A stretch of 64,000 nucleotides of DNA from Pedobacter ginsenosidimutans (GCF_001442625.1 NZ_LMZQ01000012.1:78809-142808), one strand, 5' to 3'. Positions 43,154-53,013 are shown, counted from the first letter of the stretch. Notes: a model not told the origin generated them from the sequence alone. Numbers and translations: made by a program.

Positions 43154-44155
43154 ATGAAAGCATTTATAATAGATAAATACAAAAGCAAGGAAGGTGGTAA
43201 GATTGAAAATGTACCCATTCCTGTACTGAAAGCTGATGAAGTATTGGTAGAAGTATACGCTGCCGGCATAAACGTTCTCGATTCCAAAATAAGGAAAGGA
43301 GAATTCAAACTTTTTTTGCCATATAAAACACCATTTATTTTGGGCCATGACCTGGCAGGTATAATAACTAAGGTTGGTGCGCAGGTGCAAAAGTTTCAGG
43401 TTGGAGACCATGTTTATGCTCGGCCCGCAGATCATCGTATTGGAACTTTTGCAGAGTTTATTGCCGTTAATGAGGCCGATTTAGCAATAAAACCTGCGGC
43501 GCTTACCATGGAGGAAGCGGCGTCTATACCACTCGTGGGCCTCACTGCATGGCAGGCATTCATCGAAAAAGGGCAGCTGCAAAAAGGAGAGCGGGTTTTC
43601 ATTCAGGCTGGCTCAGGCGGTGTGGGCACATTTGCCATTCAATTGGCTAAATATCTGGGGGCTACAGTGGCCACAACAACAGGTACAGCCAACATAGAGT
43701 TGGTAAAAAGTCTCGGTGCAGATGTTGTTATAGACTATAGAAAGGATGACTTTGAGCAAGTTCTGAATGATTATGATCTGGTTTTAAATAGCCAGGACGG
43801 ATTGACGCTTGAAAAGTCGCTAAAGGTATTAAAACCAGGCGGAAAGCTCATCTCAATCTCTGGTCCTCCTGATCCGGATTTTGCGGAACAAATCGGTGCC
43901 TCCTGGTTCGTGAAACTGATTATGCGCCTGTTGAGCTCAAAGGTAAGGAAGAAAGCAAAAATGCTGAATGTGGATTTTTCCTTTCTGTTTATGAGGGCGA
44001 GCGGATCTCAGTTGAATGAAATTACGATGCTTATAAATGCCGGGGCTATTAAACCTGTGATAGACAAAATTTTTCCTTTCCAATCGGCCAATGAAGCAAT
44101 AGCTTATGTAGAAAGTGGTCGTGCCAAAGGAAAAGTAGTCATAAAAATCAAGTAA
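43154..44155 (+). CDS. Zinc-free NADP-dependent oxidoreductase (quinone oxidoreductase-like)
   Basis: 333 residues, MDR superfamily. N-terminal GroES-like domain (EVYAAGINVLDSKIRKG, GHDLAGII), then Rossmann AGSGGVGTFAIQLAKYLGATVATT and a C-terminal KGKVVIKIK. None of the catalytic zinc ligands are present, so it belongs to the QOR/Qor-like group that reduces quinones or alkenals with NADPH. Third gene of the TetR-regulated group. Confidence 0.93.
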   Translation: MKAFIIDKYKSKEGGKIENVPIPVLKADEVLVEVYAAGINVLDSKIRKGEFKLFLPYKTPFILGHDLAGIITKVGAQVQKFQVGDHVYARPADHRIGTFAEFIAVNEADLAIKPAALTMEEAASIPLVGLTAWQAFIEKGQLQKGERVFIQAGSGGVGTFAIQLAKYLGATVATTTGTANIELVKSLGADVVIDYRKDDFEQVLNDYDLVLNSQDGLTLEKSLKVLKPGGKLISISGPPDPDFAEQIGASWFVKLIMRLLSSKVRKKAKMLNVDFSFLFMRASGSQLNEITMLINAGAIKPVIDKIFPFQSANEAIAYVESGRAKGKVVIKIK

Positions 44156-44189
44156 ATAATCGATGAATGTTCGGTTGTATTTTTGTTTA

Positions 44190-44235
44190 TTCCACAACAA
44201 AAGCCTTAACTTGAAAAGTTTGGGCTTTTTTGTTT
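44190..44235 (+). repeat. tRNA-Asp-type acceptor end and terminator, displaced
   Basis: TTCCACAACAAAAGCCTTAACTTGAAAA at 44190-44217 repeats 21310-21337 (TTCCGCAACAAAAGCC...) with one change, followed by a diverged copy of its terminator GGGCTTTTTT. Read as the right end of an island in the tRNA-Asp gene, but no complete tRNA is present. Confidence 0.5.
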
Positions 44236-44484
44236 TTTTGCTCTGCCTTAAAATAATTATCTACGAAAATTTCGTCACCTCAAAACACACGTTGGTGGTA
44301 AAAAACATCGTTCATCAAAGAGATTTGTTAGTTCATCTAATAGTTCCTTTATTTGTTCATTCTGTTTTTATCCTAATTATTTGATTAACCAAAAATACGC
44401 TCAATGATTATTATGTTATATGAGGCCGTTGGGCGATCTGGCAAATCATTTACCTGAACTTTAAATATTATCATAGATTTTCAA

Positions 44485-44904
44485 ATGATTAAAATACCAT
44501 ACAAAAAACGGATGTTCTCAACTGATTTATCAAATACTGAATTAGTCAAAAATATAATGTTCGAACTTGATAAGCTAGGATATGATGTAATTAGAGAGGA
44601 TCGAAAGAGTATAGAATTTAAGTATAATATATGGCGATTCGGCTCCCGGACTGAAACTTTTCGTCGCGTAGACGGAGGAATATTCGAAATAAATCCTGAG
44701 GGTGGAAGTCTCATTTTTACTTTTTACATCTCTTTAACCTTTGAAATCCTATTAACAGGTATAATTGCGCTGATTGGCCTTTTTCAGGATCCCTTTATTT
44801 TGCATTTTATAGTTTTTATCTGGCTGATGTTTTTGTTCAGGGTATTTGCAGTGAGAGACACGGGTATGAGGATGCTGGTTAACGTGATAAAGGCTACTGT
44901 TTAG
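44485..44904 (+). CDS. Hypothetical membrane protein, 139 aa
   Basis: Begins with a soluble part (MIKIPYKKRMFSTDLSNTELVKNIMFELDKLGYD... FRRVDGGIFEINPEGG), then two membrane segments (about residues 75-97 and 100-120). Family unknown. Lies between the right boundary of the island and a lipoprotein gene, with own upstream gap. AT-rich. Confidence 0.6.
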   Translation: MIKIPYKKRMFSTDLSNTELVKNIMFELDKLGYDVIREDRKSIEFKYNIWRFGSRTETFRRVDGGIFEINPEGGSLIFTFYISLTFEILLTGIIALIGLFQDPFILHFIVFIWLMFLFRVFAVRDTGMRMLVNVIKATV

Positions 44905-45052
44905 CGATAAAGACCAATTTTTTAATGTATCTGTTGCGAATATGCAATTTGGGCTTGTTTTTAATCTGTCATTTAGTAAATCCACTTTCAAAGCCAATGC
45001 TTTGTAGCGTTTTAATGCGCTTTGTCGTTTTTCATTAAAAACAAAATAGACG

Positions 45053-45469
45053 ATGAAAAAAATAGCGCTTGTATTATTGTTGGGTGTTGCCCTACTAACC
45101 TGTAAAAAAAATAAAACTTCCGATTGTGGGGACAAAATCTGTACTGAAGAATTTGCCTCGGTAATGTTAAAATTTGTAGACAATAAAGGCGCTGGCGCTG
45201 AAGTAAAAGATTTCAATGTAATCAACCAAAGAACAGGGGAGCGGGTAACAGCTAATTCGAGTATTTCTACAAGCACCATAAAAGGCGCATTTATTATCGT
45301 TGATGATAATAATAAACTTGGTCTGTCAGAAGAGGGAGATGATCTGAAAATTACTGGTACCTCTGTAGAAACCAAGCAAACCAAATCTGTTGTGATTAAA
45401 GTACGTGGGGGTAAATGTGCATGTCACATTAGTAAAGTCTCCGGACAAGATCAGGTTACTTTCGATTAA
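45053..45469 (+). CDS. Hypothetical lipoprotein, 138 aa
   Basis: Signal peptide with lipobox Cys17 (LLTCKKNKTS). Mature part with two Cys pairs (DCGDKICTEEFA and GKCACHISK), the latter near the C-terminus, and a beta-rich middle. Not recognised. A terminator AGCCTTAACC/GTTGAGGCTTTTTT follows at 45496-45524. Confidence 0.7.
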   Translation: MKKIALVLLLGVALLTCKKNKTSDCGDKICTEEFASVMLKFVDNKGAGAEVKDFNVINQRTGERVTANSSISTSTIKGAFIIVDDNNKLGLSEEGDDLKITGTSVETKQTKSVVIKVRGGKCACHISKVSGQDQVTFD

Positions 45470-45495
45470 AGCTGTTCTGTATATTCAAAATCTAT

Positions 45496-45524
45496 AGCCT
45501 TAACCTTAGTTGAGGCTTTTTTGT
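45496..45524 (+). terminator. Terminator after the 138-aa lipoprotein gene
   Basis: AGCCTTAAC hairpin with GTTGAGGCTTTTTT, akin to the tRNA-Asp terminators at 21318 and 44197. Confidence 0.6.
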
Positions 45525-45757
45525 TTTAATAAAATCAGCTTCAATCTGTGCTTTTATTGCTTGTTAGAAACCGAATATTTTTTTAAGCAAGGTCTCAAAC
45601 ATTTCTTTTAAATCTTTCTCATTGTATTAAAGACTTGTTAATCATTGAACTGTGTAAATAATTTAGGGTAAATATTTGATTTTTATGAAAAGTATTGTTT
45701 AGTTTAGCTAAACAAAATTATAATTTATGTAAACAATATCTTAACCTTAATTTAACT

Positions 45758-47431
45758 ATGAAAACATTGAAACTTTTACCATCCCTAATTTTTCTAATGG
45801 TTTTGTCTATCATGTCATGCAAAAAGGCCGACACAACTGCTCCAGAAGAAAAACAAATTTCAGATGAACAAGCCTTAGCAAAAAATGCCCCGGTTGCGAA
45901 ACCTAAAAAAGTTTTGTTTATAGGTATTGATGGCTGTGTATGGAAAGCCATTACTGCAACAAACGCACCCAACCTTAAAACGTTAATGAATCAATCGTAC
46001 ACCAGTACCAATGCATTGGCCCAGGTGCCTACCTGGTCATCAAATGGTTGGTCGGCATTGTTTACAGGCGTGGGGGTAGCCAAACACAAAGCTTCCGATA
46101 ATAGTTTTTCGGGATCTGATTTTGTAAACTATCCTTCTTTTTTCAGGCAGATCAAAACCAGTTTGCCTGCCTTGCGCACTGCATCAATTGTGACCTGGTC
46201 TTCGATCAATAATTTTATAGTCGCAACGCCAGATGTAACGGTGAAACAGAATAGTGCAAATGATAACGCTACAGAAACCAGGATTATTCAGGAAATTACT
46301 ACTAGTAATACCGATGTTGCGTTTTGCCATTTCGATAATGTTGACCATGCCGGGCATGCCAGTAATTATAGAACCACAACCCAAATGTACATGGATTCGG
46401 TAAAAGCTGCCGATGCACGTGTGGGCAGGATATTAACCGCTTTAAAAGCAAGGCCAACTTATAACAACGAAGATTGGTTAATTGTTGTAGCCACAGATCA
46501 CGGTGGAGATTTAAGCCATGGCGGTTCGAGTTACCTTGAACAAAATGCATTTATCATTCTAAACAACAGTGCCATTTCTCCTCAATTGGTTAATGCTTTA
46601 CCAACTACCGCAACAGAATCGACACCGCACAGCATTTCTACTGTTAATTTTAAAACTAATGTTTATGGACAGCTGCCAACGCTCAGTAGTCTTAACCTTA
46701 GTGCAACAAGTAGTTTTACCATCGAGTTTAGGGCAAGGGCAACAACCGCCACCAGCGATCCGGTAATTATAGGGAACAAAAACTGGGCAAGTGGTTACAA
46801 TAAAGGTATTATTATTGCTAATAGAAACGGCATAATCAGAGCCAACTTTGGCGACGGTACAAACAGATTGGATATTGACGGTGTTGATTTAACCGATCAG
46901 TTGTGGCACCAGGTGGCGATAGTGGTTAACCGTAGCACGCAAAAAGCAACCATGTACGATGGTGGGATTCAGGTGGCTGAAGGTAATATTTCGGCAGTTG
47001 GCGATCTGCAAAGCGGCACTGCATTTAAAATCGGACAGGATGGAACCGGAAATTACAGCCCATACTTTACCGGTAATATATCAGAAATCAGGTTGTTTAA
47101 ATCTGCTCTACCTGCAACGAGCATTAACGCATACAGCTTTACTGCTTTAACTTCATCACATCCGCAAAATGCCGACCTGGTTTTATACACCAAAGGAAAC
47201 GAAGGCACCGGAACTACTTATAATGGAAGTTTGGTTGCACCTCAAATTAGTATCCTGACTAAAAGTAGTGCAACAGTTACCTGGAGTGCCTTAACCACGC
47301 CAATATTTAAACTTAAAACAACCGATTATCATGGTGCACCATATTTGTATAATGTACCGCCAACAATATTAAAATTTTTAGGGATCACTGCGCCTAACTA
47401 TTATGATGGGCAAGCCCTGGTTAATTTTTAA
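45758..47431 (+). CDS. Alkaline-phosphatase-family lipoprotein with LamG domain
   Basis: 557 residues from ATG 45758; the frame opens 63 bases earlier but the signal peptide starts MKTLKLLPSLIFLM, with lipobox Cys near SIMSCKK. First domain: type I phosphodiesterase/nucleotide pyrophosphatase (FIGIDGCVWKAI, NGWSALFTG, HFDNVDHAGHASNY, VVATDHGGDLSHGGS), which uses two zinc ions. The nucleophile region is WKAITATNAPNL. Second: LamG/concanavalin-like lectin (about 320-470; SSFTIEFRARATTATSDPVIIGNK, HQVAIVVNRS, ISEIRLFKSALP). A surface phosphodiesterase with a carbohydrate-binding module; substrate unknown. Confidence 0.88.
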   Translation: MKTLKLLPSLIFLMVLSIMSCKKADTTAPEEKQISDEQALAKNAPVAKPKKVLFIGIDGCVWKAITATNAPNLKTLMNQSYTSTNALAQVPTWSSNGWSALFTGVGVAKHKASDNSFSGSDFVNYPSFFRQIKTSLPALRTASIVTWSSINNFIVATPDVTVKQNSANDNATETRIIQEITTSNTDVAFCHFDNVDHAGHASNYRTTTQMYMDSVKAADARVGRILTALKARPTYNNEDWLIVVATDHGGDLSHGGSSYLEQNAFIILNNSAISPQLVNALPTTATESTPHSISTVNFKTNVYGQLPTLSSLNLSATSSFTIEFRARATTATSDPVIIGNKNWASGYNKGIIIANRNGIIRANFGDGTNRLDIDGVDLTDQLWHQVAIVVNRSTQKATMYDGGIQVAEGNISAVGDLQSGTAFKIGQDGTGNYSPYFTGNISEIRLFKSALPATSINAYSFTALTSSHPQNADLVLYTKGNEGTGTTYNGSLVAPQISILTKSSATVTWSALTTPIFKLKTTDYHGAPYLYNVPPTILKFLGITAPNYYDGQALVNF

Positions 47432-47465
47432 ACATAAAAAGAGGGTGTATCATAAATATAGATTT

Positions 47466-47553
47466 GTCATTCTGTCCAAAGGACTCCTGTGGAGAGCTTG
47501 TTGAAGGACCTGTTGAAATACGCTTTAAGGTGTTTCGACAGGCTCAACATGAC
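47466..47553. repeat. Intergenic palindromic repeat, family 2, inverted copy
   Basis: GTCATTCTGTCCAAAGGACTCC to TTTCGACAGGCTCAACATGAC; the reverse complement matches 8895-8983. Lies between the phosphatase gene and tssK, which converge. Also present in reduced form at 50934-51106. Confidence 0.7.
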
Positions 47554-47617
47554 AGGATCTGGGCTGAAATCGCCTTTATGATACATCCTCCATTATTAAT
47601 TTACTCCGAGAATAATT

Positions 47618-48757
47618 TTAATCCAGCAATGTCCAGGTTTTTCTGGCCTGTACCTGCTGTACAACTTGCTGTTCGGCAACCACAATATTTTCTTTGCGCT
47701 GGCCAATATATTCTAATCCACTCAACTTATTCCAAAGCGCTACCAATACACTCATAAATTCGTTGGCCATTAGCATACTGTTGTTAATTTGTTTATGATC
47801 GTAAACCAGTTCGATGGTTTTGGCTAAAAGCTCTTCGAAGTTTCCCGGGGTTACATCTTTCCACTCGTAAAAATACTTTAACAGTTCTTCTCTTTCGCGG
47901 GGATCAATCAGTTTAATCGCCGTAAAAAAAATGTGCGCCAGGCTGGAGAAATAACCTACTAAAACTGCTGGCGATTCGCGGTGTGCAATGTTTCTGTACT
48001 CGTAAAATAAACCTGCAATGTAATCTACAATTTTCTCTGAAATTAGACGGATGTTCTTGCCTAACGGCGTAATGTTGTCCCTTCCTCCTGTTTTATCGAT
48101 AATTTTAAAAGCCGCCAGCTGTAAATCATTTAGTAAAACACTAAAAGATTCATAATATCTAATCAGGGCTGGATGACTTGTTATGGTTGAGCTGGGCGGT
48201 ATATAACTGTTGTTGATCGATAACCTGCCATTTTCATAGTAAACCTGCCCTATGGTTAAGAAATAACTATCTGCTGTTTGTGAACCCACCTCGCTCTCCG
48301 GTAAAACCGCAATAGAATAATTTTTGGCAAGTTCAGGGTAACGGATCGGGTTTTCTTCAGGGTTTGGTGTGCCCGTTGGTACACGGTTAAACGGACTCAC
48401 TACTAATAAAATCACATAGTTACGCGGTTCCGACTGGCCAAAATAGTGGTTGTGTACCAGCGTATCCATATTATCTGATTGTACAATATCAATGTGGCAG
48501 CCTTCGGGCGTAATGGCATTACAGTATCTTACCCTTACCTCGATATGGTTGGTTGCTTTTTCGATAATTTCGATATCGTGCGAACTTTTATAGCCTGCAA
48601 AAGGCGGTAAAAATCCGTAATTACTATTGTTTAAATGTAGAGAGGCGGCATCGCGTACAAAGTCCTGCAAATAAAGATCACTTAATGTAAAATGATCACT
48701 GGAAAGCTTCATGCCATTAATCCAGTTAATGGATTTATATTTTAGCGGCTTTATCAT
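47618..48757 (-). CDS. tssK: T6SS baseplate protein TssK
   Basis: 379 residues. Opens IKPLKYKSINWINGMKLSSDHFTLSDLYLQDFVRDAA, the usual TssK start with the receptor-facing N-terminal domain; a middle domain (RVRYCNAITPEGCHIDI, YVILLVVSPFNRVPTGTPNPEENP) and a helical C-terminal domain. TssK joins the baseplate to the membrane complex. In subtype iii it sits with tssN. 22 bases after the tssN stop. The last residues are rich in Gln (VVAEQQVVQQVQ). Confidence 0.85.
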   Translation of the reverse strand: MIKPLKYKSINWINGMKLSSDHFTLSDLYLQDFVRDAASLHLNNSNYGFLPPFAGYKSSHDIEIIEKATNHIEVRVRYCNAITPEGCHIDIVQSDNMDTLVHNHYFGQSEPRNYVILLVVSPFNRVPTGTPNPEENPIRYPELAKNYSIAVLPESEVGSQTADSYFLTIGQVYYENGRLSINNSYIPPSSTITSHPALIRYYESFSVLLNDLQLAAFKIIDKTGGRDNITPLGKNIRLISEKIVDYIAGLFYEYRNIAHRESPAVLVGYFSSLAHIFFTAIKLIDPREREELLKYFYEWKDVTPGNFEELLAKTIELVYDHKQINNSMLMANEFMSVLVALWNKLSGLEYIGQRKENIVVAEQQVVQQVQARKTWTLLD

Positions 48758-48779
48758 GGTAGATGTTTTTAATTATAGA

Positions 48780-49673
48780 TTAGATAAAGATAGCACTTTC
48801 TCCAACTTCATTGGGTTTGTTTACGTTTTCAGATACCCGCTTAGCGTAAATCGTCATTTTTTCGGTAATGCCATTTTCGATAATGTCGAGATCCGGATCG
48901 ATGAAAATATTGCGTTTAAAAAAAGAAGTTTTGATAAAGAAAATCCATTTATAATTTTCCATATCATCGCCCCTGAATTCTACAGGGCTTTTGGCAAATT
49001 TTAAATTGTAATCATCAATAAACTTGTGGAACCAGATACCGAAGTTCATGTTCTCTACGGCTTTTACCTTTACCTTTAAAGGTTCGGGATCGCTGCTTTT
49101 TTTGTAAAGCTCCAGCTCCAGTACCAATAAACGGTTAAAATCTACATGGTCCATGTTGATGTCCAAAGGAGTGTCAGGATATTTCCAGATCTTGTAGATT
49201 TCTGAAGGGATACCAAGCAGTGCAACATAAGCCCACCAAAAAATAAGTGGAACAAAAAAACAGGTGATGCTGCCAGCACCAAACCACCCAAAATTTACTG
49301 AGCTTAACCAGTTAAAGGCGAGCTGAAATAAATAAACAGCTAAAATGGCCGAAATTAAAGTGGCGAAAAAGATAAAAACCTTGCGCTCCAGCACATCTTT
49401 AGGGTAGTATTTGGTTAACAGATAAACGAAAACTGTGCCCATCAAGAGATAAAAAATACAGCAGATAATATAGCCCCAGGGCATAAAATTAAAGTTTAGG
49501 AACCCTAAAAATCCCGGAAGGGCTAAAATAATGCCGATGAGCAGAACACTTACGATAAGTCTTTTGTTATTGAGGAACTGGTTCTTTTTGTTGATGATAG
49601 AAAGCACCGCTGTTGATACTAAGAAAATCAGCGGGAACAAGAGAAAGCGAATAAAAAATGATTGAACGTCCAT
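48780..49673 (-). CDS. tssN: T6SSiii inner-membrane protein TssN
   Basis: 297 residues. Five or more membrane segments in the first 155 residues (FIRFLLFPLIFLVSTAVL, LIVSVLLIGIILALPGFLG, YIICCIFYLLMGTVFVYLL, FFATLISAILAVYLF), then a soluble domain (DMNMDHVDFNRLLVLELELYKKS...). TssN is specific to the Bacteroidota subtype, in which it anchors the trans-envelope complex in place of TssL/TssM. Divergent from tssG, with a minus-strand -7 box at 49700-49707. Confidence 0.82.
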   Translation of the reverse strand: MDVQSFFIRFLLFPLIFLVSTAVLSIINKKNQFLNNKRLIVSVLLIGIILALPGFLGFLNFNFMPWGYIICCIFYLLMGTVFVYLLTKYYPKDVLERKVFIFFATLISAILAVYLFQLAFNWLSSVNFGWFGAGSITCFFVPLIFWWAYVALLGIPSEIYKIWKYPDTPLDINMDHVDFNRLLVLELELYKKSSDPEPLKVKVKAVENMNFGIWFHKFIDDYNLKFAKSPVEFRGDDMENYKWIFFIKTSFFKRNIFIDPDLDIIENGITEKMTIYAKRVSENVNKPNEVGESAIFI

Positions 49674-49699
49674 TAAATTTTTATAGATGTGATGTACTG

Positions 49700-49707
49700 C
49701 AAATATA
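49700..49707 (-). promoter_or_regulatory. -7 box of tssN-tssK (TATATTTG on the minus strand)
   Basis: TAnnTTTG match, 27 bases before the tssN start. Confidence 0.5.
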
Positions 49708-49788
49708 GTATCTTTAGTATTTGATTATAATCGTTATTTTTCAGTAATAAAAATTTAACCTATAACAAAAATGAAGCCTTAAAGTTTA

Positions 49789-50727
49789 ATGAAAAAAGAA
49801 ACTTTGATTAATAACGAACTATTTACAGATTACAAGGCCGTTGCCCACGCTGCCGACCTGATCGAACGTAAGGTAATTGATGCCGATAGGATTGAAATTA
49901 TCCCATTGGGCCCTGATAAACGTGCTTTTGCAAAAGATATTGAGGATACCACGGCTTATTATTCCGAAAAAAGAAGGCACGAACGCATCCGCATCAGTAC
50001 CAACCGCGAAGGATTGTATGATATGTTACCTGAGGGGCTTTTCCACCGTCCGCCAACCGGTAGTGCCGGTATGGACGAGGAATCTATGATTAAAGATATC
50101 AGAGATAGGAGAGAGGAAGAAAAGGAGGCCAGGTTGTTTTTTACACCCTTTGATGCGGAAATTAATTATGTAAGGATCATGACCGAGTTATATGAAAATA
50201 TGCTCGATAAAAAAACAACCTATTCCGATTTAAGTCAGATTTTTGAATTTGGATGGGATGAATTTAATTTGCTCAACAAAGAACAAAGCATCATCTGGAT
50301 GCACCTGCTGCCCGAAATCCAGCAAAAGAGAAACGATATCGGTTTTGTATCAAAAGTACTTACTGCACTGTTTAACCTGCCACTTACCATTGTGGATACT
50401 ACAGCCAATATTGCACCGGTAAAAATTGCCGAAGAAATGCAGATGCAGCTGGGCGGAAGCGCATTGGGCATTGATACCATCATTGGTGATAGCTTTAGCC
50501 CCGAACACGAAGCATATAACATTAATATCGGCCCAACTTCGCCACAGGAACTGGTTAAGTTTATCCCCGGACAGAAAAACAGGGCCATTTTGGATATGGC
50601 CATCAGCTATTTAATGCCTGTTGATGCAGAGGTTAACGTAGAGCTCCTTACCGCACCCGATTATCAGGAAACGGTATTGAGCGAGGATGGTGAAAGTGCT
50701 TATTTAGGGTATACGGTGTATCTTTAG
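49789..50727 (+). CDS. tssG: T6SS baseplate protein TssG-like
   Basis: 312 residues. Position in a T6SSiii locus, size, and a pattern of dispersed matches: RERHERIRISTNREGLYDMLPEGLFHRPPTG (the YDMLPEGLFH block is shared with TssF/TssG), FDAEINYVRIMTELYE, SQIFEFGWDEF and DAEVNVELLTAP. A TssG heterodimer with two TssF forms the baseplate wedge. Transcribed alone, divergent from tssN and convergent with tssF. The protein carries no membrane segment. Confidence 0.78.
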   Translation: MKKETLINNELFTDYKAVAHAADLIERKVIDADRIEIIPLGPDKRAFAKDIEDTTAYYSEKRRHERIRISTNREGLYDMLPEGLFHRPPTGSAGMDEESMIKDIRDRREEEKEARLFFTPFDAEINYVRIMTELYENMLDKKTTYSDLSQIFEFGWDEFNLLNKEQSIIWMHLLPEIQQKRNDIGFVSKVLTALFNLPLTIVDTTANIAPVKIAEEMQMQLGGSALGIDTIIGDSFSPEHEAYNINIGPTSPQELVKFIPGQKNRAILDMAISYLMPVDAEVNVELLTAPDYQETVLSEDGESAYLGYTVYL

Positions 50728-50769
50728 CATGTATTCGTGAGAATTATTCTAGGCTATTAGTATAATGGT

Positions 50770-51106
50770 CGTCATTTCGAGCGTAGTGCAACGCAGCCGA
50801 GAACCCAAAGGCTCTGCAAAGCTAAATCTGTCTTGATAGATCTCTCCTCCGAAGGAGTTCCTTTGGAACATTCCACTGCGTTCCATCCGATAGCTATCGG
50901 ATCGAGATGACGGCCTGGTTTGTTAAACTGTCATCCTGAACGGAGTCGAAGGATTTCCAATCTGTGATGCTCTGGATATGAAGATGTTTTTTACTCTTTT
51001 CTTGACTCGATCGTCATGCTGAACTTGTTTCAGCATCTTTCAAGGTAGATAGACCCTGAAATAAATTACCTTCGGTGAGCTCGCTAAGGCTCGGTTCAGG
51101 GTGACG
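50770..51106. repeat. Cluster of intergenic palindromic repeats between tssG and tssF
   Basis: Family 1 at 50770-50912 (CGTCATTTCGAGCG...GAGATGACG, diverged from 6173-6293), followed by GTCATCCTGAACGGAGTCGAAGGATTTCC (50934-50962) and GTCATGCTGAACTTGTTTCAGC... GGTTCAGGGTGACG (51013-51106), which belong to the same class of inverted GTCATnCTGA repeats. Fills the gap between two convergent genes. No gene. Confidence 0.65.
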
Positions 51107-51147
51107 AACTGCTTTAGGGGACTGAGTAGATAAAAAAGTTATTTTAA

Positions 51148-53013
51148 TTAAACCGCCTTATACAGCACCGGTTTTAACAACATGCGGTAATGCACATTCA
51201 TCGTACTCCTGAGGTTTAATTTTGCCAAAGTTAAACTCAACAGTTCTTCCCAATCCTGTACGTTAAGGTTAAGCTGATCTGCAGGTTCGATCAAAATATC
51301 AGTGGTTTTAATAAAGCCTGCATTTGGTTTATTATCCATTATCAAGCCTTTGGCCAGGGTAATGCCCTTTAATTTGTTGCCCAGTTCGTAACGGCAAAAA
51401 TTGATCACATCAGCCTTCGTAATAATCCTGTCGGCTGTGGTTAAACCATATTTATAGGCCTGCACCCTATTGGTTGCATTCAATCTCGACCGGCCGCCTT
51501 TCGTTTGGCTCAATAAAAAGATACTCTCTGCATTTACCTTATTGTTATCGTATACCACTAAACGGCTTCCGGCATTAATGTGGTTGGCCTCTTCCGCTTG
51601 CGTTACCCAGATATCGAGGAATAAAATATCCGCATCGCCAATCGGTTTCAGTACAATATAGCTGGGCAGTTCTTTAATGTCTTTAAGCGCTGAGCGGCTT
51701 TTTTGTTCAATAAGCGCAATATTCTGTTCCAAATTTTTAAGGATCGTGCTTAAAAAATCAGGTCCGTAAGCAGTAAAAGCTGCTTTCTCATCGCGTAACA
51801 GTTCAAAAAGGTAATCTACCAATTCTTTGGCGTTTCTCGTGTCAAAACGCTCCGTACCCCCGTACCGGATCGAGAAAGATCCGTCTCCTTTTTCATTCTC
51901 ATTGGTGTAAGGAATCTCGTTATAACTTTTCCCTTTATTATCCTTCAGATTTTCTACCGCAAGCATCTGATCAAATGATTCCGTTTTAATCGGGATAATA
52001 TTGTTCATCGTTTTAAGCCGGTGTTTGATCTGGCTTAACCGTTTATTTACCACCGGGAACGCATTGATGTAAATATGAAGCTCGTTCAGCATTTCCTGGT
52101 TAATGGCTGCGGGAAAAATTACTTTAAGCCATTTTACCGAATTATCGATCTGGTTTAAAACAGCTGGCTGGAATAGGTTGGCAAACTCAGGAGGAAGTTC
52201 CCTGCTTTCGTCGATATTAAAATCGTTAAGATCACCCAGGGTAATAAACCTGTTGCTGTAAAACTGTAAAACATCTGCTTTAATCAGATTAAGCAATTGT
52301 TTGTGCTGAAACGGAGCCTGTACCTTACCCGTTAAAGGTTCATCCATAAAACGTTCTGTATAGGCGGCAAGCTCATTGTTTTTGTAGAACCATTTCCCCA
52401 GCGAGAGCAGATCGTAAGTGTTTTCGGGCACCGAATAATTTTTCCAGTCGAAAAATAAATTCAGTTTATTAAAATCCATCCAGTCTTTAATGCCGTTAAA
52501 ACCGATGTATATGGTATTTTTCTCTACAGAAGTGCCTGAAAGGGTATTGTGTATAGGCTGTTTGCCCAATTGTTCTACATTAAAAAGGGTATTTCCGGTA
52601 ACGATGTATTTTATCGCTGCATTATTTAATTTTACGGTATGCAGCGGGCTAAAAAAAATATCGGTTTTCTTGGCCTTATCATTTTCCTGCGGGATATTTT
52701 TTTTAAATGCAAACTGCGAATAGATCGAAAGATAGTCCCGTTGTTCAATCGGCCTGGCGTGCATAATGGCATGGGCCGGTAACGATGAAGTTAAATGATC
52801 CGGGGCTAAAATACGGCTGATCTTATCAAAAATCCTGTTCTCTAAATTTTTAACATCATTGGCTACATTAAAAAGCTCATTGCTTAGCGCTTCAATAATC
52901 AGTTTAACAAGTGGATCGAAGTCGTTACTGTCTTTAATATTCCAGAAATCTTCGGCATTTTTTAAAATTCTGTTCCGGATCTCATCTTTTGATGAATAAA
53001 AAACTGGTTTCAT
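51148..53013 (-). CDS. tssF: T6SS baseplate protein TssF
   Basis: 621 residues. N-terminal helical block (SSKDEIRNRILKNAEDFWNIKDSNDFDPLVKLIIEALSNELF), LPAHAIMHARPIEQR, then a middle part with GFNGIKDWMDFNKLNLFFDWK and the final QDWEELLSLTLAKLNL. Matches TssF in length and order. Forms the wedge with TssG and TssE. Starts 26 bases after the tssE stop on the same strand. Confidence 0.85.
   Translation of the reverse strand: MKPVFYSSKDEIRNRILKNAEDFWNIKDSNDFDPLVKLIIEALSNELFNVANDVKNLENRIFDKISRILAPDHLTSSLPAHAIMHARPIEQRDYLSIYSQFAFKKNIPQENDKAKKTDIFFSPLHTVKLNNAAIKYIVTGNTLFNVEQLGKQPIHNTLSGTSVEKNTIYIGFNGIKDWMDFNKLNLFFDWKNYSVPENTYDLLSLGKWFYKNNELAAYTERFMDEPLTGKVQAPFQHKQLLNLIKADVLQFYSNRFITLGDLNDFNIDESRELPPEFANLFQPAVLNQIDNSVKWLKVIFPAAINQEMLNELHIYINAFPVVNKRLSQIKHRLKTMNNIIPIKTESFDQMLAVENLKDNKGKSYNEIPYTNENEKGDGSFSIRYGGTERFDTRNAKELVDYLFELLRDEKAAFTAYGPDFLSTILKNLEQNIALIEQKSRSALKDIKELPSYIVLKPIGDADILFLDIWVTQAEEANHINAGSRLVVYDNNKVNAESIFLLSQTKGGRSRLNATNRVQAYKYGLTTADRIITKADVINFCRYELGNKLKGITLAKGLIMDNKPNAGFIKTTDILIEPADQLNLNVQDWEELLSLTLAKLNLRSTMNVHYRMLLKPVLYKAV

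Noticed and set aside
44163..44384. 73-codon ORF after the quinone oxidoreductase
   Set aside because: Reads through the displaced tRNA terminator repeat and poly-T stretches.
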